Shown one piece after another: positions 8,506-17,197 of a stretch of DNA of 64,000 nt. The stretch's first letter is position 1. Every line of letters begins with the position of its first letter. Source of the stretch: an uncultured Prevotella sp. (GTDB taxonomy: Bacteria; Bacteroidota; Bacteroidia; Bacteroidales; Bacteroidaceae); the NCBI GenBank assembly GCA_902798285.1, contig CADBVZ010000006.1:91031-155030 (forward strand), in the 5' to 3' direction. The position numbers and the translations under genes are program-made. The notes beneath the pieces were generated by a model, which did no database searches, was not told the origin of the DNA, and was given only the letters and a program-made list of their open reading frames with translations.

Positions 8506-8810
8506 TTGACCAGTGGTGCTTTTGCCTATGATTTCTACTACTATCAGTGGGGACGTGGGCAGCGTGACGATAATAATATTAGCACGCAGGCACTCTGGGA
8601 CGAGTCTGCAGAACTCTACAAAGTGTTTGGCGTGGACAGTATTATGCCGAGTATAAGACTATTAAAGGCGGTGGCACTCGCATTGATACGCCAGCCGCTG
8701 AAGCAGGTACGCGTACGGCTGCCATCTACGACATGAACGGTCGCCAGCTCAATGCCAAGCCCAACAATGGCATCTATATCCAGAACGGCCAGAAATACAT
8801 CGCCAAATGA
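8506..8810 (+). pseudogene. Degraded 3' end of a secreted protein gene
   Basis: Two overlapping frames each carry part of one protein. The first (from 8506) reads FAYDFYYYQWGRGQRDDNN and ALWDESAELYKVFG. A shift near 8630-8640 moves the reading to a frame giving YYAEYKTIKGGGTRIDTP and then IYDMNGRQLNAKPNNGIYI, ending in KYIAK and a stop at 8808-8810. The last part is the typical C-terminal sorting or stalk tail of secreted Bacteroidetes proteins. No start codon or signal peptide remains. The remnant ends 9 bases from the convergent glycosyltransferase gene. Confidence 0.65.
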
Positions 8811-8819
8811 CCGGGTGCG

Positions 8820-9746
8820 CTAGGCGTCGTGCTCGGATACGAGGTAGACGGGGCGGTGCTTGCTCTCATGGAAGATGCGGCCCAGATATTCGCCGATGAT
8901 GCCAAGAGAGAGCAGCTGGGCGCCTCCGAGGAATAGGATGACCACCATCAGCGTGGGATAACCAGCCACGGGATCGCCATAGAGAACGGTATTGGTAAGG
9001 ATATAAATCATATAGACGAAGGCGAAGAAAGAGCACAGGATGCCCAGCAAGGTTGAAATGCGCAGGGGCAGGGTGGTGTAAGACGTGACGCCCTCGATGG
9101 CAAGTTTGAGCAGCGTGTAGAAATTGAACGACGACACACCCTCCTGACGGTCGCCCTGCTCGAAGAGTATCTCCTTCTTCTTGAATCCTATCCAGCAGTA
9201 CATACCCTTGGTGTAACGGGTGGTCTCGCGCAGCTGGCGCAGGGCCTCGATGCACTTGCGGTCGAGCAGGCGGAAATCGCCCACGTTCTGCAGTATGTCG
9301 ACATTGGTCATCTTCTGTAGCATCCAGTAATATAATAATGAGGCCTTCTGGCGCAACCAGGGTTCCTTGCCGCGGTCGGTGCGACGGGCATACACATCCT
9401 CGAAACCCGCCTCCCATTCTTTCAGCATTAGGGGAATGGCCATGGGCGGGTGCTGCAGGTCGGCATCCATAATCACCACACAGTCGCCTGTGGCATAGTC
9501 GAAGCCAGCCAGCATGGCAGCCTCCTTGCCGAAGTTGCGCGACAGGCTGATGTAGCCGAAGCGGGCATCGCGCTGACGGATATCCTTCAGCACCTGGAGC
9601 GTATGGTCGCGACTGCCGTCGTTGATAAACAGCACCTTCCACTCATAAAGAGCGTTCTGGGCCATCATGCCTATGAGGGCATCGTAGAGTTTGGGGAGCG
9701 ATTTCTCCTCGTTATAGCACGGAATGAGTAGTGTTACCGTCTTCAT
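8820..9746 (-). CDS. Family 2 glycosyltransferase, GtrB/DPM1-like, membrane-bound
   Basis: The protein has 308 residues. The N-terminal half is a GT2 fold: PCYNEEKSL near residue 9, INDGSRDHT near 40, SRNFGKEAAM near 67, and the DADLQHPP metal-binding motif near 93. A QGDRQEG and SSFNF stretch near 205-215 is followed by two membrane helices at about 230-255 and 265-290. This is the architecture of enzymes that move a sugar from a nucleotide donor to undecaprenyl or dolichyl phosphate on the inner face of the membrane. Its start overlaps the end of the upstream GT87-like gene by 35 bases, so the two are translationally coupled. A likely joint role is to load a lipid carrier with sugar and then use it from the outer face; the sugar cannot be told. 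Confidence 0.85.
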   Translation of the reverse strand: MKTVTLLIPCYNEEKSLPKLYDALIGMMAQNALYEWKVLFINDGSRDHTLQVLKDIRQRDARFGYISLSRNFGKEAAMLAGFDYATGDCVVIMDADLQHPPMAIPLMLKEWEAGFEDVYARRTDRGKEPWLRQKASLLYYWMLQKMTNVDILQNVGDFRLLDRKCIEALRQLRETTRYTKGMYCWIGFKKKEILFEQGDRQEGVSSFNFYTLLKLAIEGVTSYTTLPLRISTLLGILCSFFAFVYMIYILTNTVLYGDPVAGYPTLMVVILFLGGAQLLSLGIIGEYLGRIFHESKHRPVYLVSEHDA

Positions 9747-10887
9747 AATTCTTGGTTAGTGATTCGTAAGTTAGTTTAAACCAGATAAGCGCCACAGGCA
9801 GGGCCTTCAGCGCATAAGGCTTGATGAAGCCTACATATAGGGGTTTATAGAATAAGTCGGAGGGTGAAAACGAGGTGAGGATGAGGGCGAACACCATGAG
9901 GGCGATATCGGTCTTGGAGCGCTGCCAAGGGGCACAGACATACCAGATGGCGACACCGGTCATGGCGATGATATAGCCGTAAGACTCGGAGCCAGTGCTG
10001 AACAGCACCACAAACATGAGCACCGAAGCCAGCATGGTGTGGCGGAAGGCGAGGAAGCGATACTGCGCGAAACGCAGGAAGGGCGCAGCGAAGGCCAGCA
10101 GACCAGGGACGATGAGCCACAGGTCGCTATACGTGGCACAGCCCGACACCTTGCGCACAATGCCCAGCAGCGAGATATTCTGACCTGGGGCAAACTGGTT
10201 GAGATCGTTCTTGTAAACCAGCACGTTATACCACTCCACATACTGCCCCAGGATATACTCGGGCCCGAACACCAGCAGCGGCAGGGCGAGCATCACCACT
10301 GAGCACAGCACCACACTGCCTATGAACTTGAGCTTATGGCGCGAGAAGAGCACGAAGACGAGGCCCACGATGCCGTAGATCTTAGTCACCGTACCCAAGG
10401 CGATGAGAAATCCCGCCCAGAAATCCTTCTCCTTCTCAGTCAAATAGAAGGTGGAGAGAATGCAGGCCAGAATCATGCTGTTGGTCTCGGAATCATTGAT
10501 GCAGGTATAGGCCTCGAGGGTGATGAACCACAGGATGAAGAGCTGCTCATAGCGGGTGAACAGAGACTTGCGGAGGCTCCAGAAGGGCACATACGTAACG
10601 AGGAGCATCCAGATGAGTCGTCCCAGATGGAAAGGCAGCACAGCGATGGGCGCCATGAGCACGGGGAACAGCGGACCGTAAAGGAACAGGTTCTCATCCT
10701 CGGGATAGAGGGTGTAGAGCGGCATCTGCTGCCAGGCATGCCAGAAGGAGTGGTTGAAGATGGTATAGTCGAGATCCATCGTTCCCAGTACATATCTTCT
10801 GATCCAAGGCACTAGGCACATCACCAGCCAAATAAAGGCAATCGTTCTGTAGTCAGCCAGAACTCGTTTGATCTTATCGCATTTCAT
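9712..10887 (-). CDS. Multi-spanning glycosyltransferase, GT87/DUF2029-like
   Basis: The protein has 391 residues and about nine to ten hydrophobic segments, starting with IAFIWLVMCLVPW near residue 14. An early acidic loop (residues 37-41, LDYTIF) and a YGPLFPVLMAPIAVLPFHLG stretch near 70-90 are typical of the GT87/DUF2029 polyprenyl-phosphate-sugar transferases, where the acidic loop residue is catalytic. The family takes a sugar from a lipid carrier on the periplasmic side, which fits the neighbouring GT2 enzyme that would make such a donor. A well-formed promoter lies upstream at 10923-10954. The acceptor is unknown. Confidence 0.75.
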   Translation of the reverse strand: MKCDKIKRVLADYRTIAFIWLVMCLVPWIRRYVLGTMDLDYTIFNHSFWHAWQQMPLYTLYPEDENLFLYGPLFPVLMAPIAVLPFHLGRLIWMLLVTYVPFWSLRKSLFTRYEQLFILWFITLEAYTCINDSETNSMILACILSTFYLTEKEKDFWAGFLIALGTVTKIYGIVGLVFVLFSRHKLKFIGSVVLCSVVMLALPLLVFGPEYILGQYVEWYNVLVYKNDLNQFAPGQNISLLGIVRKVSGCATYSDLWLIVPGLLAFAAPFLRFAQYRFLAFRHTMLASVLMFVVLFSTGSESYGYIIAMTGVAIWYVCAPWQRSKTDIALMVFALILTSFSPSDLFYKPLYVGFIKPYALKALPVALIWFKLTYESLTKNYEDGNTTHSVL

Positions 10888-10922
10888 GAACCAAATACAT
10901 GTTATGTTTTGTCAACCAAATG

Positions 10923-10954
10923 CAAAGGTACGGAAAACTTTTATTGCCACCAAA
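10923..10954 (-). promoter_or_regulatory. Bacteroidetes-type promoter for the glycosyltransferase pair
   Basis: On the minus strand TTTG (10951-10954) is followed 20 bases later by TACCTTTG (10923-10930). The gene starts at 10887. Confidence 0.75.
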
Positions 10955-10993
10955 TGTTTTATTAAGTTTTTTTTTGCGCATGAAATAACAATT

Positions 10994-11020
10994 AAGCCCC
11001 GCTCAAACCGAGCGGGGCTT
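10994..11020. terminator. Terminator hairpin after the porin-family gene
   Basis: An 11-base perfect stem AAGCCCCGCTC/GAGCGGGGCTT with a 5-base loop lies between the minus-strand gene ending at 11045 and the promoter of the next minus-strand gene. The T run on the minus side is weak (TTAATTGTTATT). Confidence 0.65.
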
Positions 11021-11044
11021 ACTGTATAGGGGGGATGATATGAA

Positions 11045-11677
11045 TTAGAACTTCACTCTGAGACCGCCAAGGGCAACGATACCCTGCTCGCCGAAACCAC
11101 CCTCAACGAAGGCACGGAGATTCTTGATACCACCTTCAACACCGATGAACGATGCCTGGAAAGCAAAGTAGGTCTTGTTCTCGGTAGCTGACTCATTCTT
11201 GCCATCCTTTTCAGAGTTTGCCTTAGCATGTACGAAAGTGGCACCGATGGCAGCCTTAGAATAGAGACCGAAGTATTCCTTGTTTACCCAGTAATACTTG
11301 AACGAGGGCATCACTGTGTAGTAACTACGTGTGCGGTCGCCCTCATAAACCTTGCTATTTTGGTCGCGATATTTCTGTGAGGTAGTAGCGTAACCCAGGA
11401 TACCACCGATAGCTACTCGAGGATTATTCAGATGATAGAAATATTCGAGAGAGAGGGTTCCGAAGTCCTTCTCGTCATAAGTCTCAGTACCAAATTTGCC
11501 ACCGCCAAACATGCCATTGGCGACAGCAAGTCCAAGACCCTCACCGATACCGTCGCCAAAGACTGAAAGACCAGTACCATAGGTGACACCGATTTCATGA
11601 CGAAGATCCTCTACCTGTGCATTTGCATTTACTGTAACCATCATGGCGGCTACAACCATCATCATAATCTTTTTCAT
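11045..11677 (-). CDS. Outer-membrane beta-barrel protein, porin/OmpA-like family
   Basis: The protein has 210 residues with a signal peptide of about 20 residues ending in NANAQ. The rest shows about eight amphipathic strands, many ending in aromatic residues (GTLSLEYFYHL, YTVMPSFKYYWV, TYFAFQASFIGVEGG). The last strand finishes in LGGLRVKF with a terminal Phe, as expected for a barrel inserted by BamA. This fits the small 8-strand barrels found widely in Bacteroidetes. It is a single-gene unit with its own promoter and a hairpin terminator. The function is unknown. Confidence 0.75.
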   Translation of the reverse strand: MKKIMMMVVAAMMVTVNANAQVEDLRHEIGVTYGTGLSVFGDGIGEGLGLAVANGMFGGGKFGTETYDEKDFGTLSLEYFYHLNNPRVAIGGILGYATTSQKYRDQNSKVYEGDRTRSYYTVMPSFKYYWVNKEYFGLYSKAAIGATFVHAKANSEKDGKNESATENKTYFAFQASFIGVEGGIKNLRAFVEGGFGEQGIVALGGLRVKF

Positions 11678-11723
11678 TTTCCTAATTGCTTTAAAATCAA
11701 TTCATTTCGTTAAAAACTGGCTG

Positions 11724-11754
11724 CAAAGGTACGATGATTTTTGTTACGAACAAA
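11724..11754 (-). promoter_or_regulatory. Bacteroidetes-type promoter for the barrel gene
   Basis: On the minus strand TTTG (11751-11754), a 19-base gap, then TACCTTTG (11724-11731). The gene starts at 11677. Confidence 0.75.
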
Positions 11755-11891
11755 CTTTTTGGGTGTTTTTTGTACATAATAGTTATATTTTTGTCGGTTT
11801 TTTGCTCTAAATCAATAGGTTTATGTTAGAAATTCATCGAAATAAATAACATTTTTTTAATTGTTTTCTTGTTTATTTGTTTGATTCTTCG

Positions 11892-11899
11892 TATATTTG
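11892..11899 (+). promoter_or_regulatory. -7 element for the DUF4468 gene
   Basis: TATATTTG matches TAnnTTTG 27 bases before the ATG at 11927. The -33 region holds only CTTG at the right distance, so the promoter is less certain. It lies back to back with the barrel gene's promoter in a 249-base AT-rich divergent region that shows no other feature. Confidence 0.55.
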
Positions 11900-11926
11900 C
11901 TGCCGAAATTTTAACGAAATACCAAT

Positions 11927-12658
11927 ATGAAGAAGATTTTTATGATGTTAGTATCGGCTGCCTTCCTGTTTGGCGGAGTGGTGGCACAGGCTCAGGTGAT
12001 GAAGAGTGCTGATCTGGAGAAGTATGCCAAGAGCAAGTATGGCGACAAGTGGCTCGATGCAGCCAAGAACATAGCGCAGGGACTGACGCTCGACAAGAAC
12101 GAGAGTCTGACCTATCAGCAGGTGATAGAGGCGCCCGGCAAGACCAAGGAACAGCTGTACATAGCCCTGAACTACTGGACTACAGCTACCTTTAAAGACA
12201 AGCAGGCCATTACGCTGAATGACAAGGATGCCGGCTGTATCATCATCTCGTCGACCCTGCCCAACATTGCCGAGCATACGGGAACGCTGAACAAATATTC
12301 GGTGGGCATCACCCCCGTGATACGTATCGACATCAAGGAGGGCAAGATTCGTGTGACTTATACCGTTCAGACCTACGACGTGCTGGCTGACATCAGCGGT
12401 GGCTGGCTGAGCCCCAGCGACGAGAACAACAAGACCTACGGCGACTCGAAGCGTAAGAAGGACGACAAGACGAATGCCAAGCTGTTCGATGAGCAGTGGG
12501 AGATAGCCAAGCACTATCCGTTTGTGGAGAAGGACAGTCAGAAGCGTACCTGCGCCAAGGCACTCGTGATGACACATGCCTATTCGAACGCTGTGCTCGA
12601 CAAGATTGAAGAGGCGGTGAAGAACGGCATCGTGGGTAACGAGGACGAAGACTGGTAA
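11927..12658 (+). CDS. DUF4468-like secreted protein
   Basis: The protein has 243 residues and a signal peptide ending in AQAQ near residue 23. Residues about 60-160 resemble DUF4468 (a TBP-like fold found in Bacteroidetes): KTKEQLYIALNYWTTATF, then a DKDAGCIIISS segment, then RIDIKEGKIRVTYTVQTYDV. The C-terminal part carries a charged DSKRKKDDKTNAKLFDEQW stretch and two conserved-looking helices. Its molecular role is not known. It is followed by a barrel-like protein and a lipoprotein phosphoesterase in a tight plus-strand group (gaps of 24 and then about -1 bases), suggesting an envelope function. Confidence 0.65.
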   Translation: MKKIFMMLVSAAFLFGGVVAQAQVMKSADLEKYAKSKYGDKWLDAAKNIAQGLTLDKNESLTYQQVIEAPGKTKEQLYIALNYWTTATFKDKQAITLNDKDAGCIIISSTLPNIAEHTGTLNKYSVGITPVIRIDIKEGKIRVTYTVQTYDVLADISGGWLSPSDENNKTYGDSKRKKDDKTNAKLFDEQWEIAKHYPFVEKDSQKRTCAKALVMTHAYSNAVLDKIEEAVKNGIVGNEDEDW

Positions 12659-12682
12659 TAGATAATCATACAAATCTTAGGA

Positions 12683-13396
12683 ATGATGAGGAAACTGATA
12701 GTCATCATAGCATTGATGCTACCGGTAGGTACGGCACTGGCACAGATTGGTTTTACGGGTGTGCACAAGTACGACGGAGAGCATAAGAACGAAATAGGAG
12801 GTTACGCAATGGCTGGCCACAACGTGGTGGCGGGCACCTTTGGTGGACTGGAACTGTCGTATAAGCACCACTTCGACAAGCACTGGCATGTGGGCGCTGA
12901 TGCACAGGCACAGTTTGGCAAACAGCTCTACTCGGCCGATGTACAGGGCGGCTACATGTTCTCGTATGGCTGGAGCGACTTCTATATCGATGGTAAGGCC
13001 ATGTATAACAGCTATAGCCGCTGGAACGCCAAAGAGACGATAGGCAACCTCTCGGTAACGTGGGAGATGCCTTATTTCTGGTTGCGCGTGGGCGAATCGT
13101 ATATTCACTATAGTGTGGGCGATTTCGGTTATACCGAGCCGTTGACGTTCACCTTCGGCTTTGGTGCCAATCTGCGCCCGAGATGGAATGCGTGGAACGT
13201 GGGTTTGTTCTTCCGCAACTTCGACGACTTCTATTACGAGAACTGGAACATCAACTGGGGCCTGAACTTCTATGCGCCTATCGTAAAGGACGTGAAGTTG
13301 TTCGGCGAGTTCAATATCCGTCCGGCAGGAAGTATGAGCCAGTTGGCTACAAGATACGAGACATCAGGAAAGTTAGGAATTAAATACGTATGGTAA
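12683..13396 (+). CDS. Outer-membrane beta-barrel-like protein
   Basis: The protein has 237 residues, with a signal peptide of about 20 residues ending in ALAQ. The mature part is dominated by aromatic-rich amphipathic strands (GGLELSYKHHF, FYIDGKAMYNSYSRW, WNVGLFFRNFDDFYYENW) and ends in KLGIKYVW, a terminal aromatic strand typical of outer-membrane barrels. No named family is recognised. Its stop codon overlaps the start of the next gene in a TAATG arrangement, pointing to coupled translation with the phosphoesterase. Confidence 0.65.
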   Translation: MMRKLIVIIALMLPVGTALAQIGFTGVHKYDGEHKNEIGGYAMAGHNVVAGTFGGLELSYKHHFDKHWHVGADAQAQFGKQLYSADVQGGYMFSYGWSDFYIDGKAMYNSYSRWNAKETIGNLSVTWEMPYFWLRVGESYIHYSVGDFGYTEPLTFTFGFGANLRPRWNAWNVGLFFRNFDDFYYENWNINWGLNFYAPIVKDVKLFGEFNIRPAGSMSQLATRYETSGKLGIKYVW

Positions 13397-14454
13397 TGAT
13401 GAAAAAGATAATACTATTCACTATTCACTGTTCACTATTCACTTTAATCACTCTGCTGATGTCGTGCGAGAAGGTGAGCCCCATCGGCGTGCTCGTAAGC
13501 AACACGGCGGTAGAGGATCGTGTGAAAATGTCGTACCTTTACTATCAACAGCATAAGGCGGATTTTAAATGGCACGATGCCGATAAACTAGACGAATATA
13601 CCTTCCTGGTTGGCGCCGACAGTCATCTGACGAAGGACCCCGGACGCATGAGGGAGATGCTGCAGAACGCCCTCGACAATAACGATCTGATGATTACCCA
13701 TTTGGGCGACATAGCCGATACAAAGCCCGAGTACTACATCCTGCTGGATGAGTTGATGGACGAATATCGCTGGAAGTACGCCAAGAAGTATTATCAGGAG
13801 ATGTATCTCGGTGATCCCGATGATGAATTTGAGAAGGAGAATCCTGACAACTATATCTATCTGGATACCCTGGATCAGATAAACTATACCGTCGACAGGG
13901 TGCCTTATCCCTTCTATCCCGTAGTAGGTAATCACGACATCACCCATAACGGCTGGGCCCTGTGGTCGAACATCTTCCACTCGTCGTTCTACGATGTCTA
14001 TGTGCTGGTAGAGGATGAACCCTATACGTTAGACCATTTCATCTTCCTCGATTCGGCCAGCGGTACGTTGGGACAGAAGCAGGTGGAACTGATTGAGGAG
14101 GGTGTGCTCGACGGGCATGACTATGAGAAGAACGGCTACCTGGTACGTCATACCTTCGTGTTTGGACATACCAACATCTTCCGTCCGCGTTCGTTGGAGT
14201 TCGCCTCTACTTTCCCGCGCGAGGAAAGTTTCTTTCTGCTGAACAAGTTTCATGAGTGGGATGCCAGGATTGTGTTCTTCGGACATGTGCATAAGTGGGA
14301 CTACCAGAAAGACAATGTAACCGAGTATATCACGCTCGATTCAATGTGTGAAGCCAATAATCCCGAGCCAGGTGATTATCTGTTGCGCGTACATGTGAAG
14401 AAAGATGGTACGGTGACTTGGGAGAAGGTTCACATGAACTATAAGAAACCCTAG
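13396..14454 (+). CDS. Calcineurin-like metallophosphoesterase lipoprotein
   Basis: The protein has 352 residues from the ATG at 13396, which overlaps the upstream stop (TAATG); two codons more are possible from 13390. The signal peptide ends in a lipobox (LLMSC). The metal-binding motifs of the calcineurin-like phosphoesterase fold are in order: GADSH near residue 68, HLGDIAD near 96, GNHD near 178, FGHTN near 255 and FGHVHKW near 295. The enzyme would act in the periplasm or at the outer membrane on a phosphate ester; the substrate is unknown. The signal peptide is coded by TTCACTAT/TTCACTGT octamer repeats (13421-13446), which could change length by slippage. Confidence 0.8.
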   Translation: MMKKIILFTIHCSLFTLITLLMSCEKVSPIGVLVSNTAVEDRVKMSYLYYQQHKADFKWHDADKLDEYTFLVGADSHLTKDPGRMREMLQNALDNNDLMITHLGDIADTKPEYYILLDELMDEYRWKYAKKYYQEMYLGDPDDEFEKENPDNYIYLDTLDQINYTVDRVPYPFYPVVGNHDITHNGWALWSNIFHSSFYDVYVLVEDEPYTLDHFIFLDSASGTLGQKQVELIEEGVLDGHDYEKNGYLVRHTFVFGHTNIFRPRSLEFASTFPREESFFLLNKFHEWDARIVFFGHVHKWDYQKDNVTEYITLDSMCEANNPEPGDYLLRVHVKKDGTVTWEKVHMNYKKP

Positions 14455-14471
14455 ATAGAAACGTAAGGAAT

Positions 14472-14531
14472 AAGCATATTTACCCGTCAATAGTTAAAAA
14501 TTTTAAAATATTGACGGGTAAATGCTTTTAA
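14472..14531 (+). terminator. Terminator-like hairpin before the T6SS operon
   Basis: The core stem TTTACCCGTCAATA/TATTGACGGGTAAA, with flanking AAGCAT/ATGCTT, spans 14472-14492 and 14509-14527 and is followed by TTTA. It separates the phosphoesterase transcript from the clpV promoter region. Confidence 0.65.
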
Positions 14532-14556
14532 TGAAATATGAAAAAGATTTTTTTTG

Positions 14557-14564
14557 TATTTTTG
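14557..14564 (+). promoter_or_regulatory. -7 element of the T6SS operon
   Basis: TATTTTTG matches TAnnTTTG 29 bases before the clpV ATG at 14594. No TTTG is found at the -33 position, so an activator or an atypical -33 may be involved. No other good promoter was seen inside the 26.7 kb operon. Confidence 0.5.
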
Positions 14565-14593
14565 TAACCTACAAACTTATAGCTAAAAATGTT

Positions 14594-17137
14594 ATGAATG
14601 AGAATCTAAAAGCAATTGCCAATTCCTTTGCTGAGGAATATTGCAGTGACGCCATCTATCCGGCTCACTTGTTTAAAGCCATCCTTCATAAGGAAATTGG
14701 TTTGGTTCACTTTATTGAGAGTGAGCTCGACAAAGACTACTTCTACTTACAGGATTGGGCCGATGTGCAGATGCAGTTATCGCCGAGAGCCGTGCGTCCC
14801 ATGCGTGATTTGGAATACAGCGACGAGAGTGTGGCTGTGCTTGACGAGGCAGAGAACTACAAGGTAAAGTTTGATTTAGAGGAGACAACCGACGTTTGTG
14901 TGCTGGCCGCTTTGGTAACACCAGGTGTGGGCTTCTCGTTCGATCAGCTGAAGACGTTACCGCTGACACCATCGGACATCAGTGCTAAGATGGGTGGTGG
15001 CGTAAACGTAGAGGCTCCTTACATGGAGGGTGCCGAGTTGACGAAGAAGACGGGTGCCGCCGGTGGTGGTAAGGGCAGTCTGGCTAAGTACTGCGTAGAC
15101 AAGACCGCTGTGGCACGTGCCGGAAATCTGGACAACGTGATTGGATTCGAGAAAGAAATTGCAATTATTTATGAGATATTAGGTCGTAAGACAAAGGCTA
15201 ACCTGCTGATTACCGGTGAGGCTGGTGTAGGTAAGACATCGCTCGTAAACGGATTCGTTCGCGAACTGGCAGCCGACCATGTGCCGGGATTCCTGAGTGG
15301 CGCTGTGGCTTACGAACTGGATACTGCCGCCCTGGGTGGTGACGCTCAGTACAAGGGTGAGGTAGAGGATCGCTTTAAGAACGTAATTACCGAAATTGCG
15401 AATCTTCCGAATGCCGTACTGATTATCGAGAGCATTGACAAACTGTTTGATAAGCAGGGCTCACTGTTCGGCGCTTCTTCAATCTTGAAGAACGAGCTGA
15501 GCAAGGGTCGTCTGCAGCTGCTGGCTACATCGAGCATCGACGGATACACGAAGAACATCGAGACCGACAAGGAGATGACCTCGAAGCTGGAGAAGATAAC
15601 TGTAGAGGAGCCGACTGCCGACTTGACACTGCGCATCCTGAAGGGTGCTCTGCCTGCTTACGAGGAGTATCATGGTCTGAAGGTGGACGAGACAGTGATG
15701 GGCGATGCCATCCGTCTGGCTAAGCGCTATCTGACGGAGAAGTCGCTGCCCGACTCAGCATTTGACCTGATTGACCGTACGATGGCCCAGGTAAAGACGA
15801 TGAACGACCTGACTGGTAACATCATCGACGAGCTGAAAGGCAAGCTAGAGGCTATCAAGGCTTCGGCTGAGGGTAAGGACAAGGCTGACGAGGGACTGAT
15901 GAAGGAACTCGACTGGTTGAACTACGAGCTATTCAATAAGGTAAGCTGCATTCTGCTGGCCGGTGTCGACAGTGATACAGACTTCAGTAAGATTGCCACC
16001 ATTCAGGAGCGTATCGACTTCCTTGCTGGCATCCTTGATAAACTGACTGAGCTGAGCGCTGAGCAGCGTAGTGAACTGAAGAGCGACGATCTGAGTGCCG
16101 TTGTGGCTAAGCAGACCGGTATACCTCTTGGTAAGGTTCAGACGAAGGAGCGCGACCGCCTGATGGGTGCTGAAGATACCCTGAAGAAGCGCGTAGTAGG
16201 TCAGGATCACGCTGTGAAGAAGGTGCTCGACGCCGTTTACGAGGCTCGTTCAGGTCTGAGCAAGAAGGGACAGCCTATGGGTTCGTTCTTCTTCCTTGGC
16301 CCGACTGGTACCGGTAAGACAGAGTTGGCAAAGGCTTTGGCAACCTTCTTGTTTGGTGATGAGAGTGCACTGATCCGCTTCGATATGTCGGAGTTCAAGG
16401 AAGAGCACTCAGTAGCTCTGCTGTATGGTGCGCCTCCGGGATACGTAGGTTACGAGGAGGGTGGTCTGCTTGTGAACAAAATCCGTCAGAACCCGTACGC
16501 AGTGGTATTGTTCGATGAGATTGAGAAGGCCCACAAGAGTGTATTCGATCTGTTCCTGCAGATTCTCGACGAAGGTAAGCTGCACGACCGTCTGGGTCGC
16601 GTCGGTGATTTCTCGAACGCACTGATCCTCTTCACCTCGAATATCGGTGCACAGACCATCGTGGATAAGTTCAACGCTGGTATCATTCCTGAGAACAACG
16701 AGCTGATGGACATCATGCAGGGTTACTTCCGTCCTGAGTTCCTGGCTCGTCTGACGGAGATCGTTCCATTCTCACCGATCACCGACAAGACCGTGACAAA
16801 GATCTTCGATATCCACCTGAAGGGACTGCTGAAGCTGCTTGAGGAGCAGAACATCGAGCTGACGTTGACACCTGAGGCCCGTGAGAAGATTGCCCTGAGA
16901 GGCTACAACCAGCAGTATGGTGCACGTCCGGTTCTGGGTATCATCCGTAAGGAGCTGCGTCACCCCATCTCTAAGATGATGATTGCTGGCAGGGTGAAGA
17001 CTGGCGACAAGATTCTGGTAGAAGCCGATAAGGATGGTCAGGCTGTTTTCGTTGTCAACGGCGAGAAGATGGAAGCCCCCACGAAGAAGGCTGATGAACC
17101 TGCAGAACCGGAGAAGAAGGCTGCGAAGAAAAAGTAG
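14594..17137 (+). CDS. clpV: T6SS sheath-recycling AAA+ ATPase ClpV (TssH)
   Basis: The protein has 847 residues. The start at 14594 lies just after the -7 element and begins the Clp N-terminal domain (residues about 1-150); the longer frame from 14522 starts upstream of that element. The first AAA+ domain has GEAGVGKTS near residue 210. Its Walker B is altered: IIESID at 277-282, where ClpB-type proteins have DE. The second domain is intact, with GPTGTGKTE near 575, VVLFDEIEKAH near 640 and a sensor LILFTSNIGAQ. The tail is Lys/Ala/Pro-rich. ClpV unfolds contracted TssB/TssC sheath so it can be reused. It heads an operon in which the next two genes are the sheath pair, supporting this rather than the heat-shock disaggregase ClpB. 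Confidence 0.93.
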   Translation: MNENLKAIANSFAEEYCSDAIYPAHLFKAILHKEIGLVHFIESELDKDYFYLQDWADVQMQLSPRAVRPMRDLEYSDESVAVLDEAENYKVKFDLEETTDVCVLAALVTPGVGFSFDQLKTLPLTPSDISAKMGGGVNVEAPYMEGAELTKKTGAAGGGKGSLAKYCVDKTAVARAGNLDNVIGFEKEIAIIYEILGRKTKANLLITGEAGVGKTSLVNGFVRELAADHVPGFLSGAVAYELDTAALGGDAQYKGEVEDRFKNVITEIANLPNAVLIIESIDKLFDKQGSLFGASSILKNELSKGRLQLLATSSIDGYTKNIETDKEMTSKLEKITVEEPTADLTLRILKGALPAYEEYHGLKVDETVMGDAIRLAKRYLTEKSLPDSAFDLIDRTMAQVKTMNDLTGNIIDELKGKLEAIKASAEGKDKADEGLMKELDWLNYELFNKVSCILLAGVDSDTDFSKIATIQERIDFLAGILDKLTELSAEQRSELKSDDLSAVVAKQTGIPLGKVQTKERDRLMGAEDTLKKRVVGQDHAVKKVLDAVYEARSGLSKKGQPMGSFFFLGPTGTGKTELAKALATFLFGDESALIRFDMSEFKEEHSVALLYGAPPGYVGYEEGGLLVNKIRQNPYAVVLFDEIEKAHKSVFDLFLQILDEGKLHDRLGRVGDFSNALILFTSNIGAQTIVDKFNAGIIPENNELMDIMQGYFRPEFLARLTEIVPFSPITDKTVTKIFDIHLKGLLKLLEEQNIELTLTPEAREKIALRGYNQQYGARPVLGIIRKELRHPISKMMIAGRVKTGDKILVEADKDGQAVFVVNGEKMEAPTKKADEPAEPEKKAAKKK

Positions 17138-17197
17138 TATATTTTATAAAGGTAAAGTAATAATTAACAATAGTATTCACTAAAACCCATTACGATT

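Noticed and set aside
8866-9642. Long minus-strand frame of 258 residues
   Set aside because: It lies inside the glycosyltransferase gene in another frame and reads as Arg/Pro/Ala-rich shadow.
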